Below, in pieces: positions 8,644 to 15,516 of a DNA stretch of 17,826 bases. The stretch spans positions 1 to 17,826 of the forward strand of contig CAZSMK010000100.1 of the NCBI GenBank assembly GCA_964608095.1. The letters are read 5' to 3'. Both the position numbers and the translations under genes were made by a program. Position 1 is the stretch's first letter, and the number at the start of each line of letters is the position of its first letter. The notes beneath the pieces were generated by a model. The model saw only the letters and a program-made list of their open reading frames with translations. It searched no databases and was not told where the DNA came from. The stretch is from CAZSMK01 sp964608095 (GTDB lineage Bacteria; Sumerlaeota; Sumerlaeia; MWCT01; JAGHBZ01).

Positions 8644-9189
8644 TTAAATTGGAGGAGGAATCTCACCGGGCATGGGTCCAGGAGAAGGAGTCGGAGAAGG
8701 CGTTGGAGTAGGATTGAGCTCGGCGTCGATTTTATCAAGGAGTTCCCGAGAACGTAAATGACTGGGCCAGCTGCTGAGAATTTCGAGAAGAATTTTTCGC
8801 GACGAATTCAACTTCCCTTCGTTATAAAATCTCTGGGCTTGTTCAAACTTATCATCAAGTTCTTTTCTGATAATATCGCGATCCCGTACGATTTTATAGT
8901 CGAACATATTAAATTTACCAAGAGAAATGAAACGTTCATTTTCCTCGAGAGTGGGCTCTTGCTCAAGGGTCTCCAATACTTTTTTATATTCCTCATCATT
9001 ATCGAAAAGATCGGCAGGATTCCAGGGCTGAAGGGGTTCCAGCATAGGTTCAGGGCTGTTGAATTCCAGATAGACCCGCGCACCTATATAAACAAGGAAA
9101 ATTGAGAAGACAATGATTACGGCAAAATCCAGATATGTCTTAATCAATCTTGCAAAACGTTTGATTGAATCTGTAATCTTTGCTGCCAT
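8644..9189 (-). CDS. Single-pass inner-membrane protein with one TPR-like unit and Pro/Thr/Ser tail
   Basis: Not recognised as a named family; 181 residues. The N-terminus is a short basic cytoplasmic segment (1-19), then one membrane helix at about 20-40 (AVIIVFSIFLVYIGARVYL). By the positive-inside rule the remainder is periplasmic: an acidic stretch (about 55-85), a segment around ISLGKFNMFDYKIV (88-101), a helix pair resembling one TPR unit (about 112-157) and a low-complexity tail (PTPTPSPTPSPGPMPGEIPPP). It sits 25 bases after pilMN and before the secretin, where pilO and pilP or gspC would be expected. It shows no PilO-like coiled coil and no lipobox like PilP. Inferred role: linker between the PilMN platform and the secretin, possibly through TPR contacts. 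The start at 9189 is the natural one after the membrane-helix check, though the RBS is weak. Confidence 0.8.
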   Translation of the reverse strand: MAAKITDSIKRFARLIKTYLDFAVIIVFSIFLVYIGARVYLEFNSPEPMLEPLQPWNPADLFDNDEEYKKVLETLEQEPTLEENERFISLGKFNMFDYKIVRDRDIIRKELDDKFEQAQRFYNEGKLNSSRKILLEILSSWPSHLRSRELLDKIDAELNPTPTPSPTPSPGPMPGEIPPPI

Positions 9190-9214
9190 GGTAGTTTATA
9201 ATATCATGGTACTT

Positions 9215-11170
9215 TTAAATCGGCGGTCCGTAGCGCAAATCGGTTCGAGGTCGCTGAGTTTCAGCCGGAGATGAGGGCACGCCTGGTCTTCTACGGCCTG
9301 GACCATCTGGAGTCAAAGCCGGTCTCTCCTTTTGCCATGTCGATTCTTTATCTTTGCAACGTGCTCGTATATCAAATTCCTGCACTTCTTTTTTTAGCTG
9401 CTCATCATAAACGGTTTCAAATCCAAGCAGCCGGGGTTGTCCGTTTTCCGTGAATCTATCTTGAAGATTATCTTTAAGGAGTTGAGTAAAAGTTGCAACA
9501 GAGCTTTTAGATTCTGACCGCCCCTTAATCTGCACGTTTCCATGCGGATCAAGAACGAGGAGTTCAAGCCAGATATCCTCTGGTTTATATTTCTGAACCT
9601 CAGTCATAAATTCGAGCCAATAATCTCTATTGGTTATCGCCTTTGCAAGTTTGTTATAGTAATCCTCTAATTCTTTGCGTTTATTCACCGCATCATCCGC
9701 ACGTTGTTTGAGGGATTTGTTCTGTAACACCACGGCATCATATCTATTCTTTAGATCTCTAAATTCGTTGATGTATCTGTTGCCGGCTAACGTGCCGAGC
9801 CCGATCATAATCACAAGAGTGGCAATCATGAGAGCGACAGCGACTTTTTTTGCCTTGAACTCCCGGACAACTTTAAGGTCGGGAGGTAAGAAGTCGATAT
9901 TTGTAATACTCTCCTGAAGACCCTGAAGTGCCAGGCCAATGGCAATTGGATATGAGATAATATCAGACTGATCTACCTCTTTGTCAATCTCGACTTGTGG
10001 GATATCGATTTTTGAGCAGGTCTCGATAGGGATCCCGAGTTTCTCTTCCAGAAAGGTAGGAAGTTCGGGAAGATACGCTTCGCCGCCGGAGAGCGTAATA
10101 CTGTCGACCATCATGCCATCAGGCTGTGAGACATAGAAATCAAGGGTGCGTCGGATATCGGCGATCATCCGTTGGACAACCGTCGTAGCCGCTTCTGAGG
10201 CTTCAATATTTATCCCGCGCTTTTTTAAGGACTCACGCGATTCATCCTCGAGAATGACTGTTTTCTCACGTTTTATCTTTTCGGCTTCACTATAGTCGCT
10301 TATATTAAGCCGGCTTCTGATAGCCTCGGTAATTTCCAATCCAGCACGTGGGACACTTCGGGCGAACCCAAAACGAGAAGTCGCACCACGTGTCCCGATC
10401 GAGAGATCAAAGGAGTTAGCGCCTATATTGAGATACGCTTTGACTTCGGAATAGGCAAACTCTTCGACCGCGGGCTCCTCTTCAGGTTGAGGTGAAGGTT
10501 CTTCGACTTTTTCAGCCTTCTTCTTTTTCTTGCCTTGTAATCCGACCTTGGGAACAGAGAAGAATCCTTTTTTAGTTTTTTTAGCGGACTTCGGTTTTCC
10601 TTCTTCTTCCTCACCGGATTTTTGCTGCGCCCTCTGGTATGAATCATACAAGAAGGTATGATAGTTGAAGAGAGCAAGAGAGCTTACGGCAATACCTGCA
10701 GGTTTAAAAGGTGTGCGAGTGATAGTTCGCATATAATCTTGTAAATGGTCCTTCCGAATAGCTACAAGAAGGACATCAGTTTGAGCCGAATCCTCTTCAG
10801 GTGGGAAACTTTGAAATTCAAGACGCGAAATAGCCGGCGGAAAGGGTATCTTTTCCCGAGCCTGAAACTGAATAAGACGCTCCATTTGTTCAGGCGCAGT
10901 TCGCGGAAGTCTTTCCCGCCTGATAATGACCGCCTGACCGGGTATAGAAAAGACCGCATCCTTCGTAGAAATCTTATACGTTTTTACTGCACGTCGCAAG
11001 GTGCGGATAACCTCGGTATTGCGCTCATCTTCCGACGCTGATGGTGGAATATTTATCTCTTCGGTGATGAGTTTCGTCAGTTTGAGTTTCTCTTTATCCA
11101 CCACAATCTCGGCGATCTTGATCGACGAAAACCCAATATCAATTCCTACGCAACGTTTTCTTGCCGGCAT
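9215..11170 (-). CDS. PilM-PilN fusion protein, type IV pilus/type II secretion inner-membrane platform
   Basis: 651 residues joining two proteins that are usually separate. The PilM part (about 5-415) is an actin-like cytoplasmic ATP-binding domain: phosphate-loop CVGIDIGFSSIKIAEI near the start, FSIPGQAVIIRRERLP (74-89), the PilM segment RLIQFQAREKIPF (98-110) and the adenosine-side motif LSGGEAYLPEL (360-370). A charged low-complexity insertion at about 184-236 splits it. The PilN part follows: NIDFLPPDL (424-432), equivalent to the INLLP peptide with which PilN binds PilM, a membrane helix (about 442-462), a coiled coil (about 465-512) and a periplasmic ferredoxin-like region (about 513-606). 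A Pro/Arg-rich tail (607-651) ends it. The order mirrors GspL of type II systems. The ATG at 11170 gives the standard PilM start; GGGAGG lies somewhat far upstream. First gene of the operon with the membrane protein and secretin. Confidence 0.9.
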   Translation of the reverse strand: MPARKRCVGIDIGFSSIKIAEIVVDKEKLKLTKLITEEINIPPSASEDERNTEVIRTLRRAVKTYKISTKDAVFSIPGQAVIIRRERLPRTAPEQMERLIQFQAREKIPFPPAISRLEFQSFPPEEDSAQTDVLLVAIRKDHLQDYMRTITRTPFKPAGIAVSSLALFNYHTFLYDSYQRAQQKSGEEEEGKPKSAKKTKKGFFSVPKVGLQGKKKKKAEKVEEPSPQPEEEPAVEEFAYSEVKAYLNIGANSFDLSIGTRGATSRFGFARSVPRAGLEITEAIRSRLNISDYSEAEKIKREKTVILEDESRESLKKRGINIEASEAATTVVQRMIADIRRTLDFYVSQPDGMMVDSITLSGGEAYLPELPTFLEEKLGIPIETCSKIDIPQVEIDKEVDQSDIISYPIAIGLALQGLQESITNIDFLPPDLKVVREFKAKKVAVALMIATLVIMIGLGTLAGNRYINEFRDLKNRYDAVVLQNKSLKQRADDAVNKRKELEDYYNKLAKAITNRDYWLEFMTEVQKYKPEDIWLELLVLDPHGNVQIKGRSESKSSVATFTQLLKDNLQDRFTENGQPRLLGFETVYDEQLKKEVQEFDIRARCKDKESTWQKERPALTPDGPGRRRPGVPSSPAETQRPRTDLRYGPPI

Positions 11171-11354
11171 TTACTCTAAACAGCCTCCCTTTCGGGGTAT
11201 TTTTAACATAAACAAAATCCTTTTCTGCCAGCTTCTCTCAGCGAACTCAATCCTTTTTTTAATTTTTGTTGAAGAAAATCAAGCAAATCGTGTAATATGT
11301 TAAAGATCAATTGAAATTAACTTAATTGAAATCAGAGTTCAATGCAATAATCTT
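11171..11354. promoter_or_regulatory. Divergent intergenic region between pilMN and the GH172 gene
   Basis: This 184-base AT-rich spacer must hold promoters for two diverging units. For the plus strand, the best pair is TTGAAG (11269-11274) and TAATAT (11293-11298) with 18 bases between, a modest match. A 9-base direct repeat AATTGAAAT lies at 11309-11317 and 11324-11332, centre spacing 15, immediately downstream, where a repressor could bind. For the minus strand I found no convincing promoter pair, only GGGAGG about 13 bases before the pilMN ATG. Confidence 0.35.
11309..11332. repeat. Direct repeat AATTGAAAT x2 upstream of the GH172 gene
   Basis: Two perfect 9-base copies (11309-11317 and 11324-11332) separated by six bases, 23 bases before the GH172 start codon. 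The region is AT-rich, so chance is a real possibility. The spacing is 15 bases, not a multiple of a helical turn, which weakens the case for a cooperative operator. Confidence 0.3.
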
Positions 11355-13313
11355 ATGAAGGTTACTGTGTTCCGTCAATTGTTAAAAGCATCCAGGGCAC
11401 TTTTTTTCGCCTTCACCTGCTCCGTCATTTTCTTAATCAGCGAGGCTCATTCTGAATCTTTCGGCTCTTCCTTTATATCGTACCATAATAGTAAAGCAGG
11501 AAATCCAGGACAAATCTCCCAACCCTCAATCAGTGATTATGCGTATCATCGTTTCTCTTCAACCGATCTGGAAGGGACAAATTTCGATTTCATAAACGCC
11601 ACACCCGGCGAGGAGATAATCATTGCCGAGATTCAGGGACCTGCAGAGATCAGGCATATATGGATGACCTGGCGTGGCGAGGATCTTATTGGTAGATACC
11701 TGACACTTGAAATTTACTGGGATAATGCTGCCCGTCCCGCTATCGCCGTTCCTTTGGGCGACTTCTTTCTCCAACCCCATGCACAGAAGTCCGAGCTCAT
11801 ATCAATCCCCATCGTAAACACCACTCACGGCAACGGACATAACTGTTATTTCCGGATGCCTTTTAAGAAAAAGGCAAAATTCCTGCTGAGAAATGATGGC
11901 ACCAAACCGGGAATGGTGTATTATCATATCGACTATTGCACCCTTCCTTCTTCACCCGAACCGCTGTATTATTTTCATGCAAAATATAATCAGGAATTTC
12001 CCACGGATGGATGGCTTGGTGGACAAGATACGGAACGCGAAGGAAGCAGGCTTTTTTACCCTACCCTCAGGACAAAAAATCTCGAGCCTGAAGGTAATTA
12101 CATTATTTTATCAACAGCCGGTGAAGGGTACTATGTCGGCTGTATGATAGCGGTACATACGCGCGCGGCAGGATGGTGGGGCGAAGGTGATGATATGATC
12201 TTTATCGATGGCAGTTCAAGCCCCACCCTGTATGGGACCGGAACCGAGGATTATTTCGGAAACGCGTGGGGGTTGAAAACCAAGCAAACGCCGCTGTTCG
12301 GCGTTATTTCATACGATGCCCATATTAGAAATGGTGAGAGCGGTGTGTATCGATTTCACCTCGAGAGTCCGATTCGGTTTTTACGTTCAATAAAGGTAAC
12401 TATAGAACACGGGCATAACAATTCCCGAACCGATGATTTTTGCAGCATTGCCTATTGGTATCAGAAGGAAGCGGGAAACGAATTCGGCTATCTCCCCCGA
12501 ACATCCGAGGCGCGAATTACACCCCTGATGCGGGCTCGAGCGGATTTTCTCGATACTCTGAAAGAAAGTTGCCGTCTCGAATCAGAGGGAAACATTCATC
12601 ATGCAATCAGGCTTATGGAAGATTATGTTCAACGCTTCGAGCCATATCTGGAGGTAGCACAAACGGCACGACTCAGAATTGCTTTTCTCAATCTTATCTC
12701 AGGAAATCTTGAAGAAGCGCAACAAGCCCTCTCGACCATTTACAAACAATCGTATAACCCGAAATTTCTCGGGTTGATACGAGACCTCCTCTATGTCCTC
12801 GAGAGCCCGGACAATGCACTTTTGCTTATTGCAGGCGACGATTTTTATCGAGCGTATATAGATGGAGAGGAAGTATGCCGGGGTGATCTTTATGATGATT
12901 TCAATCATATCAGATTACGTCTGAAACCCGGAAAACATACACTCCTCATCGAATGTAAAAATATCTTGCTCTTCGGGGGTGTATGTACGGAACTTGTCAC
13001 TCAAGGAGGAGTTCTTTTATCGGATCGGGGGTGGCTCATTACCTCACCACCTGAACGAATCGACGAAAAATGGTATTTAGAACCCAACAGAATCACCGGT
13101 TGGAAAATGTGTACTGAATACTACCGACCGTGGGAGGTGCTTTTCTCATCTCATAACCTCTCGTTCTACGCGGCTCTCGGTCTACAATCAAAGTGGCTCT
13201 GGACAGAGAAGAATTATGTCAGTTATGATGAATATTATCTGCGTTGCGATTTTATGTTCCGCGGAAAATTGTGGCGACAAAAGGTGCGCCGGGTCGCCGG
13301 TTTGTTCCCATGA
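11355..13313 (+). CDS. Exported GH172 (DUF2961) glycoside hydrolase with C-terminal extension
   Basis: 652 residues. A Sec signal peptide (1-33, hydrophobic FAFTCSVIFLI, cleavage near EAHS) points to export. The DUF2961/GH172 domain spans about 36-370: the region ISDYAYHRFSSTDLEG, the PAEIRHIWMTW strand, VPLGDFFL (132-139), NCYFRMPF (163-170) and YGTGTEDYFGNAWG (293-306). From memory, the characterised member (Bifidobacterium dentium difructose-anhydride enzyme) uses E270 and E291. Here E277 (in WGEGDD) and E298 (in GTGTED) have the same 21-residue spacing, so the enzyme is probably active. Known GH172 substrates are fructofuranosides and D-arabinofuranosides; the substrate here is unknown. 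The extension has a helical TPR-like part (about 408-495) and a beta-rich end, possibly carbohydrate binding. It is 39 bases before the next gene and likely co-transcribed with it. No strong RBS at the ATG. Confidence 0.88.
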   Translation: MKVTVFRQLLKASRALFFAFTCSVIFLISEAHSESFGSSFISYHNSKAGNPGQISQPSISDYAYHRFSSTDLEGTNFDFINATPGEEIIIAEIQGPAEIRHIWMTWRGEDLIGRYLTLEIYWDNAARPAIAVPLGDFFLQPHAQKSELISIPIVNTTHGNGHNCYFRMPFKKKAKFLLRNDGTKPGMVYYHIDYCTLPSSPEPLYYFHAKYNQEFPTDGWLGGQDTEREGSRLFYPTLRTKNLEPEGNYIILSTAGEGYYVGCMIAVHTRAAGWWGEGDDMIFIDGSSSPTLYGTGTEDYFGNAWGLKTKQTPLFGVISYDAHIRNGESGVYRFHLESPIRFLRSIKVTIEHGHNNSRTDDFCSIAYWYQKEAGNEFGYLPRTSEARITPLMRARADFLDTLKESCRLESEGNIHHAIRLMEDYVQRFEPYLEVAQTARLRIAFLNLISGNLEEAQQALSTIYKQSYNPKFLGLIRDLLYVLESPDNALLLIAGDDFYRAYIDGEEVCRGDLYDDFNHIRLRLKPGKHTLLIECKNILLFGGVCTELVTQGGVLLSDRGWLITSPPERIDEKWYLEPNRITGWKMCTEYYRPWEVLFSSHNLSFYAALGLQSKWLWTEKNYVSYDEYYLRCDFMFRGKLWRQKVRRVAGLFP

Positions 13314-13352
13314 GTGAAAACGTCCCCGTAATCCATTATTCAAATTATATAA

Positions 13353-15398
13353 ATGAACATGAAGATTTATATAAGTAGCTTATTGATCGCACTTCTGCTT
13401 TATAGTCAAAGCAACGGCGATAGAGCTGATGAGCGGACCATTATAGAAACAGCTCTTTACGCCTCACTTGTGAACGATGTTGAACGCCTCGAGAGCCTGT
13501 GCAGGAATAACGATAACAGCAAAGAAGTCGAACGCGATCTTAATTTTCTGGGATTTGCCACCCGAGTGAACCTGGAGGATTCGGATTCCTTTTTAACGAC
13601 CACTCGAAGTTTTCAGAAAAAGCCTCTACACAAGGAGTCAAAGACGTTTTTGAAGTATCTCGCCGCTACGGACGTATCAAATCGCGTAAAACAATTGAAA
13701 AAAGAAATTCTGTATAGCAAGGTTTCGGCGATTTTTAATTACGCCTCCTCATCCATATCTAATCTTCTCAGTGGAGATACCGCTTTTATCGGACAACTCG
13801 CCGCTGATTCGATTTTCTTTTTATTTAAACGCCGCAATATAACTGCCCGCGAACGCAAACTCACTTTCTATGCAAAACAAATGATGCGCCATGCTTCCAT
13901 TCCCACAGACCCGGAGCATGAGAAGCTCGCAGGGAAGATAGAAAAGTTGGAAAAGAAGAAGCGCGATACGGAAATCAACCGCAATATAAGAAGAATACAC
14001 TATTATTTACTCAATCACAATTATCTATCCGCTGATTTCTTTTGTCGCGTTACGGAGGAGCTCGCTGAAACCGATAAGAATCTTTCGAATTGGCGATGGA
14101 ATATCGCTACCGCCCGTGGTAAATCCCTGAGAAGGAGAATCCTGGACTCGGAAGTGTTGGAGCTTGCCATCGAGAATGTAACACCTAACCGGAAGAAAGA
14201 AATAAGAACCACTCTGGCTGCTGTTTGCTGTGACGACATAGCAACATATTCTTATAGTAGAGAGCGCTTTTCGTTCAACCGGGATACAAATGCAGATTCT
14301 TATTTTTCTTTGTGCGATGCAGCCATGGCTTTTCGAGAAGGAGAATGGCAGGGAGGTATCCAGGAGCTCACCCGTGTAGCGAAGCATTCGACAGCGCGTA
14401 ATGAACTCCTTGCACAAGGATTATTGAAGACGACCTGGATTGATCCGTATCGGGACTTTTGCAAGCAGGAAAAAGAATATGAACTCGACCTATGGACATA
14501 CATACTAACCGGGAAGCGCCCCTTTACCGAACATAGTTATGTTTCACACAATTTTATAGTAAGAGAAGCGCGACAACTTGCTGCCAATCTCGGAGCCATC
14601 ATATTTACAGGCTTTATACGGCGCGGACTACAAGCATTAAAGACCAATCCGCTCGATCCTTCAGAGGCAAAGGACGCAGGAGTCGTTTTCATCAGAAGTT
14701 CTCATGAACATGGCGAGTCAATGACGAAGGTTAAAAAGGTGGCGGATTGGCTCGGAGATTGTTATAGCCGGGATAGGTCTTTCTCTCTCGCTCGAAAATA
14801 TTACGCCACCGGGAATCTCTTATCAGAGCGGAAAGAACAAAAATTATTAGAGCGGGAAGCGGAGGAACTTTTCCGCCTGGCGCTGAACGAAGAAGACATA
14901 AAGAGGCAAAAAATAATCCTGCGTTCCATAATGGATCATTATCCTGAATCCAGGTTTTCAGAAAAAGCCCGACGCGAATGGGAAACGTCTAATAAAAAAG
15001 AAGCCGTTCTTTTGAATATCACGTATGAAAAAATTCGCAGCATGCCGGTACTCGCTCAGTCTATGGGAATACCCACTGCTCTCTTCGATGGAGACGACAA
15101 CAACGGCGAGATGGATGAAGAGGGAATTACACTCCGCAACGATGGAAATGCGATAGTAACCGACACCAAGACCGCTATTGAATTGGTGTTCGAGCTCGAG
15201 CCTGAACAAATTGAGAAAGCAAAAACCCTGTATAATGAAACGGCGTTAAGAGAACAAAACGAGACCGCAAAAGATGAGATATTGAGAAAACGTAAATTTC
15301 CTGTCGAAATTATGGGTTCTGCAGGAACGGGAGGAATAGACATTATGCCCCGTCTGCTTCCTTTACCTGACGACGATTCTCTATTTCTCTTTCGATAA
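13353..15398 (+). CDS. Exported helical-repeat protein of unknown function
   Basis: 681 residues, not recognised. The N-terminus MNMKIYISSLLIALLLYSQSNG reads as a Sec signal peptide, so the protein is probably periplasmic, outer-membrane associated or secreted; there is no lipobox cysteine. Most of the chain is charged and helical with TPR-like segments, for example around SFSLARKYYATGNL (about 488-501) and the final helices with HYPESRFSEKARRE (about 530-543), which resembles tol-pal-type TPRs. One hydrophobic helix (AADSIFFLFKRR) lies near residue 150. The C-terminal 100 residues differ: an acidic loop DGDDNNGEMDEE (579-590), then a more structured segment ending in IDIMPRLLPLPDDDSLF. The ATG at 13353 is followed by a second ATG at 13359; either may be used. 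It lies 39 bases after the GH172 gene, so a shared operon and a role related to glycans or cell surface are possible but unproven. Confidence 0.8.
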   Translation: MNMKIYISSLLIALLLYSQSNGDRADERTIIETALYASLVNDVERLESLCRNNDNSKEVERDLNFLGFATRVNLEDSDSFLTTTRSFQKKPLHKESKTFLKYLAATDVSNRVKQLKKEILYSKVSAIFNYASSSISNLLSGDTAFIGQLAADSIFFLFKRRNITARERKLTFYAKQMMRHASIPTDPEHEKLAGKIEKLEKKKRDTEINRNIRRIHYYLLNHNYLSADFFCRVTEELAETDKNLSNWRWNIATARGKSLRRRILDSEVLELAIENVTPNRKKEIRTTLAAVCCDDIATYSYSRERFSFNRDTNADSYFSLCDAAMAFREGEWQGGIQELTRVAKHSTARNELLAQGLLKTTWIDPYRDFCKQEKEYELDLWTYILTGKRPFTEHSYVSHNFIVREARQLAANLGAIIFTGFIRRGLQALKTNPLDPSEAKDAGVVFIRSSHEHGESMTKVKKVADWLGDCYSRDRSFSLARKYYATGNLLSERKEQKLLEREAEELFRLALNEEDIKRQKIILRSIMDHYPESRFSEKARREWETSNKKEAVLLNITYEKIRSMPVLAQSMGIPTALFDGDDNNGEMDEEGITLRNDGNAIVTDTKTAIELVFELEPEQIEKAKTLYNETALREQNETAKDEILRKRKFPVEIMGSAGTGGIDIMPRLLPLPDDDSLFLFR

Positions 15399-15426
15399 GG
15401 TTTCTTTCGTTAGATTTATATACATT

Positions 15427-15456
15427 TTGACACGCAATGTGCTTAGAAACTAAACT
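15427..15456 (+). promoter_or_regulatory. Candidate sigma-70 promoter for the MacB-type permease gene
   Basis: A perfect -35 hexamer TTGACA (15427-15432) is followed after 18 bases by TAAACT (15451-15456), a four-of-six match to TATAAT. It lies 28 bases after the stop of the preceding gene and predicts a start site near 15463, giving a leader of about 35-55 bases depending on the start codon. It would allow the transporter genes to be expressed independently of the upstream pair. Confidence 0.45.
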
Positions 15457-15516
15457 ATTTCATCTTTCACGGGCGCTTTAGATTCAATCAACGTCGTGAG
15501 AGTATGCATACGACCA

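Noticed and set aside
15087..15122. EF-hand-like acidic loop DGDDNNGEMDEE in the orphan exported protein
   Set aside because: Aligns at positions 1, 3, 5 and 12 but lacks the glycine at 6 and hydrophobic residue at 8, and flanking helices are not obvious; kept only as an acidic loop.
15399..15470. GTTTCT/AGAAAC inverted repeat after the orphan exported-protein gene
   Set aside because: A six-base stem around a loop of about 40 bases without a T-run does not qualify as a terminator.
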